From assembly GCA_039029535.1 (NCBI GenBank), contig JBCCFW010000026.1, forward strand, positions 1-58,535: DNA of 58,535 nt. Reading direction: 5' to 3'. Source of the DNA: JBCCFW01 sp039029535 (GTDB taxonomy: Bacteria > Acidobacteriota > JBCCFW01). The translations under genes were made by a program, and so were the position numbers. Numbering within the stretch: the first letter of the stretch is position 1; each line of letters opens with the position of its first letter. Under the pieces are notes generated by a model. That model worked only from the letters and a program-made list of their open reading frames with translations, did no database searches and was not told where the DNA came from. Shown here in pieces: positions 1 through 8,409 of this stretch.

Positions 1-1
1 C

Positions 2-112
2 CGCTTTGCGTCATTCCCGCTGCGCATCGACGAGTGGCGGGGTCGGGATGAAGTTGTCGAGCAAGTTTATCTGGATACGCTAAAGACCGATGACTATTTG
101 ATGGCGAATTTC
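2..112 (+). CDS. Foreign fragment of an exosortase-associated (EpsI-type) protein, partial at both ends
   Basis: Frame 2 is open from the window edge and reads FPLRIDEWRGRDE followed by VYLDTLKTDDYLMANF. This pattern (FP-x-I-x-x-W-x-G-R, then YLD-x-LK-x-DDYL) is what I know from the EpsI/exosortase C-terminal domain, where such proteins help process or export polysaccharide-linked PEP-CTERM systems. The match is a recollection of the family, not a search result. The piece has visibly lower G+C and different codon choice from the rest of the window (for example TTG, TTT, TAT, GAT, AAT codons). It runs straight into the interior of sufB on the opposite strand, so it is almost certainly joined artificially and says nothing about the host genome. 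Confidence 0.55.
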
Positions 113-113
113 A

Positions 114-116
<3 letters not shown>
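108..116. other. Left chimeric junction (EpsI-like / sufB)
   Basis: Read on the minus strand, SufB runs normally through LEGCTAPM (ATG at 116-114) and then meets TGA (113-111). The family normally continues with about 220 further residues after this conserved motif. On the plus strand an unrelated open frame with different composition runs up to the same point. The switch in both coding strand and composition within a few bases marks a breakpoint, most simply an assembly or library chimera. Confidence 0.8.
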
Positions 117-872
<756 letters not shown>

Positions 873-899
873 GGGTGTCCTGGTACGCCTTGGTGCGGG

Positions 900-1367
900 C
901 TAGGCCTGGGTGCCGCGAACGGCGTCGAGCTCCAGCTCGACGAGCTTCTCGGGCGGTGCGGGCCCGGCCATGTCAGCCAAGCTGATGGACGCGAGCGAGT
1001 CGCTGACGGTCTGGTTGATGAGCTGCCAGTGACGCTGGGCGGGGCACCAGGGCTCCGCCTCGCAGTCACCACCGTTCTCGAGCTCGGTGCACTCGGTGAG
1101 GGCCACTGGGCCTTCGAGGGCCTGGATCGCTTCGAGAGCCGAGATCTCAGCGGGATCCCGCGACAGCACGTAGCCCCCCTTCACGCCCCGGCGGGACTCG
1201 AGGAGCCCCTCGGAGGTCAGCGTCTTGAGGAGACGGCTGACGGTCGGCAGGGGGAGGTGCGAGCGCTGGGACAGGTCCGAGGCGGCGTGCACGCGGCCGC
1301 GCTCCTCCTTCGCCATGAAGATGAGGAGCACGATTCCGTAGTCTGCGAGCTTGGTCAGGCGGATCAT
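900..1367 (-). CDS. Rrf2-family Fe-S regulator (SufR/IscR-like)
   Basis: A 155-residue DNA-binding regulator. The N-terminal winged helix MIRLTKLADYGIVLL is a typical Rrf2 start, followed by LPTVSRLLKTLTSEGLLESRRG, the recognition helix and wing. Three cysteines in the second half (C-x(7)-C-x(5)-C in CTELENGGDCEAEPWC) match the usual [2Fe-2S] ligand cluster of IscR/SufR-like proteins, so it should sense Fe-S status and repress or activate the suf genes behind it. I chose ATG 1367 because GGAG lies just upstream (GGAGCGACC-ATG) and because homologues begin at MIRLTK. An in-frame extension to 1427 would cover the predicted promoter. It is the first gene of the suf operon and is probably autoregulated. 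Confidence 0.9.
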   Translation of the reverse strand: MIRLTKLADYGIVLLIFMAKEERGRVHAASDLSQRSHLPLPTVSRLLKTLTSEGLLESRRGVKGGYVLSRDPAEISALEAIQALEGPVALTECTELENGGDCEAEPWCPAQRHWQLINQTVSDSLASISLADMAGPAPPEKLVELELDAVRGTQA

Positions 1368-1385
1368 GGTCGCTCCAGGCGCGAT

Positions 1386-1414
1386 AGAGTACCGACGCAG
1401 TCCCCTTTTGGCAA
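1386..1414 (-). promoter_or_regulatory. Sigma70-type promoter of the Rrf2-sufB operon
   Basis: On the minus strand TTGCCA (1414-1409) and TACTCT (1391-1386) are separated by exactly 17 bases. Transcription would begin near 1380, giving a leader of about 12 bases before the Rrf2 ATG, enough for its GGAG ribosome site. The match to TTGACA/TATAAT is partial; spacing and position support it. Confidence 0.5.
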
Positions 1415-1508
1415 ATGAGGAGTGCAACGGTGCTCTTTTCGGTGGTCGGATGGGGCGAAAAGGGCCTTCAGGGCGCCCAGGGGCCCCCGAGACCGCACCC
1501 GACCCGTG

Positions 1509-2391
1509 TCAGCTCCCGGGCGCGTCCAAGGACAGCGAAACGCTCCCGTCCTCGTTCTTGAAGACGCGGAGGGGCAGGGTGGCCGGCTCGCCGACTTCGT
1601 CGCGAACGGCGTAGACGGTCAGCGGGTTCGAGGAGGGGGCGTCGGATCCGACCAGGCCGAGGAACCCGGCGGTGAGCGGCCAGCCTCCCGACTCGTCGTC
1701 GGTGTCGGCCGTCAGGGCGACGTCGTGCAGGCGGGCCTCGTCGAGGCTCCAGCGGTGGACACGCAGGGGCGACTCCGAATCGAGCGTGGTGATGGCGACC
1801 CGCTGCCCCTCTCGGCAGTCCTGACCACGTCCAACGAAGGCGACGACGAGACGATCGCCGACCATCGTCGTTCCAGAGAGCTCGAGGACCGCCTGATCGG
1901 GCGGATCGTAGAGCTCGGTCTCCCAGCGGTCGCTCCGCCACCGGGTCACTGCGATGCGCGTGCCGTCGCGATGGACCAAACCGGCGCGCCAGAAGCATCG
2001 AGGTGAAGACCCCCGCCTTCCCAAAGATCGACGTGCTGCTCGGTTGGCTCGCGCTCCAACGCGACCACGGTCTGCCTGCGTCTCTGCTCCCAAGTCGCCA
2101 CGACGACCTCGGCCACGCGACGACCGCCCATCACGGCCCAGGCAGCCACTGGAGCACCCTCGGGGCTCCGAGACGGGGCCGCTCCGGCCCCACGAATGAC
2201 TCGAAGTCGAGGTTGTCGCGACCGATGGCCACCATCGCCCGTCCATCGGGCCCGATCTCGATGTCGTAGCCCTCACCGGGACGGATGCCGTTCGAGAGGG
2301 CGTGGAGATCCCAATCCACGGCCGACGCGGCCGGGATGAAGCTGACCGAAACGAGGAGCGCCAAGACGAGGCGCAACGGGCGAGGCGACAT
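1509..2391 (-). pseudogene. Secreted protein gene with two apparent frameshifts
   Basis: Three adjacent minus-strand reading frames join into one protein. The first begins MSPRPLRLVLALLVSVSF with a clean signal peptide ending ASA-VDW and reads to about 2165. The second carries GAPVAAWAVMGGRRVAEVVVATW to about 1990. The third continues from GLVHRDGTRIAVTRWRSDRW to the stop at 1509. Each switch needs a one-base shift (near 2160 and 1990), and neither stretch has another start or ribosome site. The reconstructed product of roughly 290 residues has alternating short strands (TVVALEREP, DRLVVAFVGRG, VAITTLDSES), suggesting a beta-rich extracytoplasmic protein; I cannot name a family. Ribosome site GGAGGG precedes ATG 2391. 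It may be a decaying gene or reflect consensus errors. Confidence 0.6.
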
Positions 2392-2586
2392 CACGGAGCC
2401 CTCCAACTCCCGAATGCTGACACTCCGCCCCCGCCGCCACCAGGACGGCAGCGCTCATCAAAGTGAGCCCTCTTTCGCAGCCAGCGATTGCGGTTCCCAA
2501 CCACGCCCCGTGTTCTCCCAGGTGAGACCGCGACCGGCGAGGCATCGACGACCGGCGCCACCGAGACGCGGCTCCCGAGATGACCG

Positions 2587-3309
2587 ATGACCGCCACCGT
2601 CCCCCTCCGCGCCCTGCTCCTCGTCAGCTCCCTCATCCTCGTCCCCAGCGCCCAGGCCTGCCCGACCACCGCTCCGGCGCCGACGGCCGACCGCGGTGAC
2701 ACCGTCGCCCGCGTCGGTGAGCTCCTGGCGATCGGCCTCCCCCACGACGACCGCCACGGCGAGGACGCTGGCGCCACCTGCCTCTACGAGCTCGTCGACG
2801 GCACGTGGACGCTCAGCGGCGAGCTCGAGCTCCCCCGCGAAGCCGGCGATCTCTTCGGCAGCGCCGTCGCAATGACCGGTGACCGTCTCCTCGTCGGCGC
2901 CATGGGCGCCACCGACGACGACGGCCGCACCGGCAGCGCCCACCTCTTCGTCCGCACGGCGTCGAGCTGGACCCACGAACATCGTCTCCGACCCGACGAC
3001 CTTCGCGACGGCGATCACTTCGGCTGGTCGGTCGCGCTCTCGGAAGACCTGGCCGTCGTCGGTGCCCCTCTCGCCGACCGTGCCGGCAACGGCGTCGCCC
3101 ACGTGTTCCGCAACGACGGTTCGGGTTGGACGGCCTCCCGCCTCCTCACCAGCACTTCGGACGACCTGCTTTTCGTGGGCAACGCGATCACCATGGACGA
3201 CACGAGCATCGTCGTGCAGGCCGAGAGCATCGAGAGCGGGACCGACACCGTGGAGCTCCTCTTCGACCGTGGCGCCGACGCCCATGCCCGTCTTCGGATG
3301 CTCGACTGA
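2587..3309 (+). CDS. Secreted FG-GAP-type beta-propeller protein
   Basis: A 240-residue protein with a signal peptide (residues 1-24, cleavage after AQA). The mature part has three or more repeats of the kind DLFGSAVAMTGDRLLVGAMG and DHFGWSVALSEDLAVVGAPL, the G-x-S-V-A-x-x-x-D-x-L-x-V-G-A pattern of FG-GAP/integrin-alpha propeller blades. Such proteins are usually extracellular and poorly characterised. It is short for a full seven-bladed propeller. A related but longer protein (417 residues) is encoded at 40197-41450. It diverges from the frameshifted gene upstream. The ribosome site is weak, so the exact start is less certain. Confidence 0.75.
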   Translation: MTATVPLRALLLVSSLILVPSAQACPTTAPAPTADRGDTVARVGELLAIGLPHDDRHGEDAGATCLYELVDGTWTLSGELELPREAGDLFGSAVAMTGDRLLVGAMGATDDDGRTGSAHLFVRTASSWTHEHRLRPDDLRDGDHFGWSVALSEDLAVVGAPLADRAGNGVAHVFRNDGSGWTASRLLTSTSDDLLFVGNAITMDDTSIVVQAESIESGTDTVELLFDRGADAHARLRMLD

Positions 3310-3361
3310 GACGAACGTCCTCACCCGTCCTCACGGGCAACGAGAAGGGTGAAGCCTCCCC

Positions 3362-3679
3362 GTGAGAAGCATCCTGCTGCCGGGCGTTGCCCGGGCATGC
3401 CCGCTTCACTCCCCCATGGGCGCCAACGAGCCCAGCCCGCTCAACGTCGGCGACATCGCCGTCTACCACGTGAGCGTCGAGAACGTCCCCGGCCTGACGG
3501 CATCCTGGTCGGCAAGTGGCGGCACGGTGCTGGCCCGGCGTCGCATCGACCGCGGACCAGAGGCCCTCGTCCATTGCGCCGTCCGCTGGACCTCGGCCGG
3601 TTCCGGACAGGTGACCGTGACCTTGACCGCTCCGAGCTGCACGCAGGACGTCACGCGCCCGGTCAACGTCCTGCCGTGA
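3362..3679 (+). CDS. Small hypothetical protein, possibly an Ig-like domain
   Basis: A 105-residue frame starting with GTG at 3362; an internal ATG at 3416 would give 87 residues. From residue 19 the sequence looks like a single beta-sandwich: GDIAVYHVSVENVPGLTASW, then GSGQVTVTLTAPSC near the end, with two cysteines that could form a disulfide. No convincing signal peptide is seen from either start. It follows the FG-GAP gene by 52 bases and may share its transcript. No family recognised; coding status rests on frame length, composition and position. Confidence 0.4.
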   Translation: MRSILLPGVARACPLHSPMGANEPSPLNVGDIAVYHVSVENVPGLTASWSASGGTVLARRRIDRGPEALVHCAVRWTSAGSGQVTVTLTAPSCTQDVTRPVNVLP

Positions 3680-3687
3680 ACGAAGAA

Positions 3688-3711
3688 AGCGCAGCCGCAA
3701 GCGACTGCGCT
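3688..3711 (-). terminator. Hairpin terminator for the reversed ABC operon
   Basis: AGCGCAG and CTGCGCT form a 7-bp stem with a 10-base loop. Read on the minus strand, the stem is followed by TTTCTTCGTTC, a T-rich run, about 60 bases past the permease stop codon. Confidence 0.45.
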
Positions 3712-3730
3712 CTCGTGATCGACTCCCGAC

Positions 3731-3770
3731 CCTCGGCTCGCCGGAACACACCCGGCGACCGAGGTCGTTT
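3731..3770 (+). terminator. GC-rich hairpin between convergent genes
   Basis: CCTCGG-ct-CGCCGG pairs with CCGGCG-a-CCGAGG around a 7-base loop, then TCGTTT on the plus strand. It sits between the end of the small plus-strand gene and the convergent permease stop. The T-run is short, so termination is an inference. Confidence 0.35.
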
Positions 3771-5044
3771 CAGGAGTGGGGCTGCAAGTTCGACGCGACG
3801 TCGGTCGCGTAGCCCTTGAGCGCAGGGATGACACCGGCCAGCGCCGCCAGCGCGACGATGCCCAGCGGCCCCCAGAGCAGCACCGGGTGGTAGCTGAAGG
3901 GATCGAGCACGACGCCGGTCTGCGTGCGGATGATCGACGCAGTCACCACCGAAATCGCGAGGTACGCCAGGAAGCCGAGCAAGCAACCGAGGAAGCCGAT
4001 GGCCGCTGCTTCCAACACGATGGCGGAGAACACCACGCGTCGACGAGCACCGAGCGCCCGCAGGATGGCGAACTCACGACGACGCTCGTTCATGGTGTTG
4101 TAGATGCTCGCGAGGATCGAGCCGGCGGTCACGAAGACGACCAGGTAGGCCACGATCGCGAGCACCTTGCTCATCCAACCAAGCTTCTCGAAGAGCTCGG
4201 CCATGACGTTGCCGATGGGCCAGGCGAGAGTGGCCGCCGTGCCCTGCTTGTTGACGGTCTGATCGAGCGAGAAACCGGCCTGGGGCGATCGGAACTTGAG
4301 CATGACCGCGCTCACCTCCCGGTGCTCCATGGGGATCGCCTCCCCGTCCTGCGGCTCGTAGGCCTCACCGGAACCACGCAGCACGTGCCCCGACATCCGG
4401 TAGACGCCCTCGATGGGGATCCAGATGACGCGATCCGACGGCGAGTTGGTCGGCTTCTTGATCCCGACGACGACGTAGTCGTCCTGGTGGATCATGCTCT
4501 CGTCGTAGACCAGGCCGTGGTACGGCTGGAAGATGTCGCCGAGCTTCAGCCCCGTTCGCTCGGCGACCACCGAGCCGATGACCGCCTCGTTCTTCTCCGA
4601 ATCGAAGTACCGGCCGCCCTCTTCGATCTCGAAGGTCTTGCCGGCCTGGTACTCGAACTTCGTGAAGATCTCGTCGGTGGTCCCGACGATGCGATAGCCC
4701 TGGTAGTTGTCTCCCACCGCCATGGGCAGAGCGAGCGCCACCCGGCGCCGGTCCTTTTTCATGGCGTCGTAGAAGGCCCAGGGCAGGTTGCCGGGGGAGG
4801 TCTCGAGGTGGAAGACGCTGTTGAGGACGAGCTGAAGCTTGCTGCCCCGAGCGCCCAGCACCGCGTCGAAGCCCACCGGTCCCCCCGTGAAGGCCTTGTG
4901 GGTCTGCGACTGCAGGGCGAACACCGCCATGGTCAAGCCGGCAGCGAGGGCGACCGACAGGACCGTGACCGTCGTGGAGAGAGCGTGACGACGCAGGCTG
5001 CGTCGGACGATGAGCGAGAGACCGGCGGGACCGAGAAAGCTCAT
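3770..5044 (-). CDS. FtsX-family ABC transporter permease
   Basis: A 424-residue inner-membrane permease of the MacB/LolC type. A first membrane segment lies near residues 21-45 (STTVTVLSVALAAGLTMAVF). A periplasmic domain of about 230 residues follows, then three more segments near residues 295-320, 340-370 and 385-405. The cytoplasmic coupling motif ERRREFAILRALGARRRVVF is typical of FtsX-like permeases. Its start overlaps the stop of the ATPase gene (ATGA at 5044-5041), so the two are co-translated. Together with the ATPase, the DUF3299 lipoprotein and a His-rich exported protein it forms an operon resembling the Zrg zinc-uptake operons of Vibrio and Shewanella; that comparison is from memory and the substrate is inferred. 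Confidence 0.87.
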   Translation of the reverse strand: MSFLGPAGLSLIVRRSLRRHALSTTVTVLSVALAAGLTMAVFALQSQTHKAFTGGPVGFDAVLGARGSKLQLVLNSVFHLETSPGNLPWAFYDAMKKDRRRVALALPMAVGDNYQGYRIVGTTDEIFTKFEYQAGKTFEIEEGGRYFDSEKNEAVIGSVVAERTGLKLGDIFQPYHGLVYDESMIHQDDYVVVGIKKPTNSPSDRVIWIPIEGVYRMSGHVLRGSGEAYEPQDGEAIPMEHREVSAVMLKFRSPQAGFSLDQTVNKQGTAATLAWPIGNVMAELFEKLGWMSKVLAIVAYLVVFVTAGSILASIYNTMNERRREFAILRALGARRRVVFSAIVLEAAAIGFLGCLLGFLAYLAISVVTASIIRTQTGVVLDPFSYHPVLLWGPLGIVALAALAGVIPALKGYATDVASNLQPHS

Positions 5045-5748
5045 GCCGCACCTCCCGCCGAGGCGTCGGCGACGGCCACCGCGCGGTTGAGCTCGGAGAG
5101 CTCTTCGCTGCGGTCGAACTGGGCCAACACCTGCTGGTCATGACTGACGAGGAGCAACGCGGCACCGGCCTCTTGGCAGGTCTCGCGGATGAGCGCGAGC
5201 GCGTCGACGGCACTGCGAGGATCCAGGTTGCCCGTGGGCTCGTCGGCGAGCACGACGCTCGGCTTGTTGGCGAGCGCACGCGCGACGGCGACCCGCTGCT
5301 GCTGACCGACCGAGAGCTGCGAGGGCCGGTAGTCCCTCCGACTCTCGAGCCCCATCCTCTTCAGGAGGGCACGGGCGGCGCCGTCATCCACCTTGCCGGC
5401 GAAGGCCATGGCAAGGAGAACGTTCTCGAGGGCGGTGTAGCCCTGGAGGAGGTTGAAGGTCTGGAAGACGTAGCCGAGTCGCTCGGCGCGGAGCCGATCA
5501 CGACCCGACTCCGAGAGCCCCGACACCTCGGTGCCGGCCAGCTTCACCGACCCGGAGTCGGCGGGAAGGATCCCGGCGATGAGGTTGAGCAGGGTCGTCT
5601 TGCCCGAGCCACTGCCGCCGTGCAGGACGACTTGCTCGGCGTCGTCGAGGGTCAGCCTCGGGACGTCGATGACCGGAACGGTCTCGCCGTCGGGCGACAC
5701 GTAACTCTTGATGAGATCATGAACTTCGAGTGCGGGCATCGTTTTCAT
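5041..5748 (-). CDS. ABC transporter ATPase (LolD/MacB type)
   Basis: A 235-residue nucleotide-binding subunit. Walker A is GGSGSGKTT, the signature is LSVGQQQR, Walker B with the following loop is VVLADEPTGNLD, and the H-loop is LLLVSHD. The segment YVFQTFNLLQGYTALENVLL is characteristic of the LolD/MacB/FtsE group, whose partner permeases are FtsX-like, as here. The ATG at 5748 overlaps the preceding TGA by one base (TGATG). A second ATG at 5736 (MPALEVHDL) aligns equally well with the family start. It powers the permease encoded downstream. Confidence 0.9.
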   Translation of the reverse strand: MKTMPALEVHDLIKSYVSPDGETVPVIDVPRLTLDDAEQVVLHGGSGSGKTTLLNLIAGILPADSGSVKLAGTEVSGLSESGRDRLRAERLGYVFQTFNLLQGYTALENVLLAMAFAGKVDDGAARALLKRMGLESRRDYRPSQLSVGQQQRVAVARALANKPSVVLADEPTGNLDPRSAVDALALIRETCQEAGAALLLVSHDQQVLAQFDRSEELSELNRAVAVADASAGGAA

Positions 5749-6377
5749 CAAACCTCGAGCTCGTGAGCATCCATGCGGTAGATGCTCATCACCCAGCCAT
5801 CTTGATAGTCCTCACCGACCTCGAGCTCACCACGCACGGTGAGCGGGAGGAAGGTGTTGAAGCGAGGGACCTCCTTGGGCATCTTCACGAGGATCCACTC
5901 GTTCATCTCGATGTCGGCACCGAAACCGCACACCGCGTGGTTGGTCGCGGCGAGGACCGCCTCGAGCACGCGACCGCTCTCGTTGTCGAAGGTGACCGGG
6001 AGCAGGTAGCCCTTGAGCTCCACCCAACTGCCATCGAGGTCCCAAACCTCCTTGGGGATGAGCTTCTTTCGGTCGGCGAGCTGGTCCTCGGTGAGCTCGT
6101 CCTCCTCCGGGTAGATGTACTCGTAGTCGGCAAGACGGAGCCAGTGGAGGTCGTCGTACTTCGAGTCGTCTCCACCACCGCCCTCGGAGGAGTCGTCGTC
6201 ACCCTCGGCGGGATCGGTCTCACCGTTCGCGCCCTCCTCCGCGACGACGACGTCGCCGGAGTCGGAAGCGGGCCCGTCGCCACCACCGCACGCGGCCAAG
6301 ACCACGGCGAGGAGGGCGAGGAGAGAGAGCCGAACACGACGGTCGGAAGACGAAGTCTCAGTCACCGGCATGGTCAT
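5748..6377 (-). CDS. DUF3299 lipoprotein
   Basis: A 209-residue predicted lipoprotein: a hydrophobic segment followed by lipobox LAAC (LLALLAVVLAACGGGD), then a long acidic, glycine-rich linker (about residues 32-75) and a compact domain. The domain contains DLDGSWVELKGYLLPV and ATNHAVCGFGADIEMNEW, then VRGELEVGEDYQDGWVMSIYRM, which I recognise as the DUF3299 pattern. The cysteine in the HAVCGFG segment is a possible ligand. Its start overlaps the end of the His-rich gene by 20 bases and its stop overlaps the ATPase start, so it belongs to the same operon. In known Zrg-type operons DUF3299 proteins accompany an FtsX-type ABC transporter; role here inferred. Confidence 0.72.
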   Translation of the reverse strand: MTMPVTETSSSDRRVRLSLLALLAVVLAACGGGDGPASDSGDVVVAEEGANGETDPAEGDDDSSEGGGGDDSKYDDLHWLRLADYEYIYPEEDELTEDQLADRKKLIPKEVWDLDGSWVELKGYLLPVTFDNESGRVLEAVLAATNHAVCGFGADIEMNEWILVKMPKEVPRFNTFLPLTVRGELEVGEDYQDGWVMSIYRMDAHELEV

Positions 6378-6861
6378 GCCCGTGCCCTTCGTTGCCTTCG
6401 GGGAACGGGAACTTCACCTTGTCGAAGCGAACTCCACGAATCATGACGTGCGAGAGGGTGATGTCGGCCTTGGTCAGCCCCTTGAGCTCTGCGGAGGTTC
6501 CCGAGAACACGGAGCTGTTGCCGAGCGACTCACCGGTGAGAACGTTGGGCACCGAGGTGACCGCCAGGTGGAAGGGCTCACGTCCCTCGACCTCGAACGA
6601 CAGGGCGACCGCGTGCTGCGCGATCCACACGCCGCGGTCGGCCGAGCCGTCCAGGAAGTAGAGCGTCATCTCACCGAGCTCCGAATCGAGGACGAGCTCG
6701 AGGTGGGCGAACTCGTCACCGAAGGCGACGAGGGTGCCGCCGTGAGGGGCTTCGTGGTGATGTCCCTTGCAGCCGGGACCGTGAACGTGTTGACCGTCGC
6801 CGGCCAGGGCGAGGGTGGCGTGGGTGACGAAGACGGCGACGGCGAGAAGACGGTGGATCAT
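6358..6861 (-). CDS. Exported His-rich metal-binding protein (ZrgA-like)
   Basis: A 167-residue exported protein with a signal peptide (MIHRLLAVAVFVTHATLALAG). Two histidine clusters flank the mature domain: HVHGPGCKGHHHEAPH at the start and HGHDH at the very end. They suit binding of zinc or copper in the periplasm. ATG 6861 was preferred over an upstream frame start because AGGAGAG lies directly before it and the signal peptide starts there. It leads the DUF3299-ATPase-permease genes and overlaps the next gene by 20 bases. Together this suggests a periplasmic metal-binding component feeding an ABC system. The metal cannot be told from sequence. Confidence 0.65.
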   Translation of the reverse strand: MIHRLLAVAVFVTHATLALAGDGQHVHGPGCKGHHHEAPHGGTLVAFGDEFAHLELVLDSELGEMTLYFLDGSADRGVWIAQHAVALSFEVEGREPFHLAVTSVPNVLTGESLGNSSVFSGTSAELKGLTKADITLSHVMIRGVRFDKVKFPFPEGNEGHGHDHAGD

Positions 6862-6960
6862 GAGAGCTCTCCTGAGACGGACGCGAGATGAGGGAGGAAC
6901 GTCCGAGGGCACGCGACGCTCCGTGCGCAGCGCTGATGAGACGGATCGACTGGAAGTGGA

Positions 6961-7362
6961 TCAGGCTCGGAGGAGAGGCGGACCGCGGGGCGAGGCGGCC
7001 GCGAGCCCGGTCGCGGGTGAGGCCTGGGCTGCCGGCGACGCGGGCCGGGTCGTCACGGCGACCGTGGTCAGGACGACCGGCGGGCTGGGGCTGGCAATCG
7101 GCCGCGGGTCGAAGAGACCTCGGCAGACCGCACAGCTCGTCTCGTCGTGGCAGCCGCCGGCGGGGAGCTGGGACCAGATCGGGTGATCGGCAGTCCAGCC
7201 CACGACGGCGTCAGGGCCGGCAGGGAGGCTCGGGAGCAGCCCGAGGTGGAGGGCCGGTGCCAGCGCCTGAGCGGCCAGCAGCACGAGGGCACCCAGCGCC
7301 GCCGCGCGGGCGGCGGTCCGGTGGCGGAGCCTCGGCTGGGACGGGTCGGACGGAGTCACGCT
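6961..7362 (-). CDS. Small exported protein, DUF2946-like
   Basis: A 133-residue protein starting with GTG at 7362 (GAGG seven bases upstream). An N-terminal hydrophobic segment AAALGALVLLAAQALAPALH is followed by CHDETSCAVCRGLFDPRP, a His/Cys cluster with a CxxC, then a proline-rich hydrophobic tail. This layout resembles small DUF2946-type proteins found near metal-handling genes, but the match is loose. It lies 99 bases upstream of the His-rich gene on the same strand and may be the first gene of that operon. A longer frame from 7608 exists but its first part has non-coding-like composition. Confidence 0.5.
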   Translation of the reverse strand, partial: SVTPSDPSQPRLRHRTAARAAALGALVLLAAQALAPALHLGLLPSLPAGPDAVVGWTADHPIWSQLPAGGCHDETSCAVCRGLFDPRPIASPSPPVVLTTVAVTTRPASPAAQASPATGLAAASPRGPPLLRA

Positions 7363-7490
7363 GACCTCACGCGGGAAAGCTTGCCCGAGGGGGCAGGGAG
7401 TGTCCAGGAGAGAGAAGACGCTTCCTGGCCCCCGTTTCTTCAGCATTCGTCCGCAGCAGCCGGTTGGTGACGGCTCACCGTGAGGACCCC

Positions 7491-8381
7491 TCAGCGGGCA
7501 GCCGCCATCGCCCGCACGGTCCCCACGTGGACGTCGACGGTGTCCTCCACCAGCGCCGCGTAGCCGCCGGCCATGACGGCCACCAGCGGCACGCCCCCCT
7601 CGCGGCACCAGCGCACGACGCGACGGTCCCGCTCGGCCAGCCCGACCTTGCTCACGCTCAGCCGGCCGAGCTTGTCACTCGCCAGCGGGTCCGCTCCCGC
7701 CACGTGGAAGACCAGCTCCGGCTCGAAGTCCCCCAACGCTGCGAGCCCATCGGCCAGCGCCGCCAGGAAGCCGTCGTCCTCGGTGTCGTCGGGCAACGGT
7801 AGGTCGAGATCGCTCACCTGCTTCTCGAGCGGGAAGTTCCGTGCTCCGTGGATCGACACCGTCAGCACCGAGTCGTCGCCCTCGAAGATCGCCGCCGTGC
7901 CGTCGCCCTGATGCACGTCGGTGTCGAGCACCGCGATCCGCGTCAGGCCTTCGGCCTGAGCGACGCGAGTCGCCACCGCGACGTCGTTGAACACGCAGAA
8001 GCCTGCACCGGCGTCGGCCATGGCGTGGTGCGTGCCGCCGGCCAGGTTGACCGCCGTGCCGTCCTCGCGGGCCGAGCGCATGGCCTCGATGGTCGCGCCC
8101 ACCGATCGACGCGAGCGCTCGACGAGCTTCGGCGACCACGGGAAGCCCAGCTTCCGCACCTCGCTCCGGGACAACTCTCCCGCCAGCACCCGGTCGACCC
8201 AGCCGACGTCGTGGACTCGCAAGAGGTCGTCTCGGCTCGCCGCCGCCGGAACGAAGAGCTGTGCGATCGTCAGGATTCCCTCCTCGACCACGCGCTCCCG
8301 CAGCCGGGAGTACTTGCTCATGGGGAAGCGATGACCCGTCGGCAGGGGCAGGACGAACTCGTCGCAGTAGTAGGCGCGCAT
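7491..8381 (-). CDS. Histone-deacetylase-family deacylase
   Basis: A 296-residue zinc hydrolase of the arginase/deacetylase fold, related to AcuC and class IV HDAC-like bacterial enzymes. Hallmarks in order are LAGGTHHAMADAGAGFCVF (the His-His pair), VLDTDVHQGDGTA (Asp-x-His zinc ligands), VFHVAGADPLASDKLG (third zinc ligand) and MAGGYA near the end. Bacterial members remove acyl groups from small amines, lysines or acetoin-related substrates; the substrate here is unknown. Start ATG 8381 gives MRAYYCDEFVLPLPTGHRFP, the normal family beginning. It lies 28 bases after the exchanger gene on the same strand and may be co-transcribed. Confidence 0.9.
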   Translation of the reverse strand: MRAYYCDEFVLPLPTGHRFPMSKYSRLRERVVEEGILTIAQLFVPAAASRDDLLRVHDVGWVDRVLAGELSRSEVRKLGFPWSPKLVERSRRSVGATIEAMRSAREDGTAVNLAGGTHHAMADAGAGFCVFNDVAVATRVAQAEGLTRIAVLDTDVHQGDGTAAIFEGDDSVLTVSIHGARNFPLEKQVSDLDLPLPDDTEDDGFLAALADGLAALGDFEPELVFHVAGADPLASDKLGRLSVSKVGLAERDRRVVRWCREGGVPLVAVMAGGYAALVEDTVDVHVGTVRAMAAAR

Positions 8382-8409
8382 CAGGAACCGTCGGCTCCGA
8401 CGAGACCGC

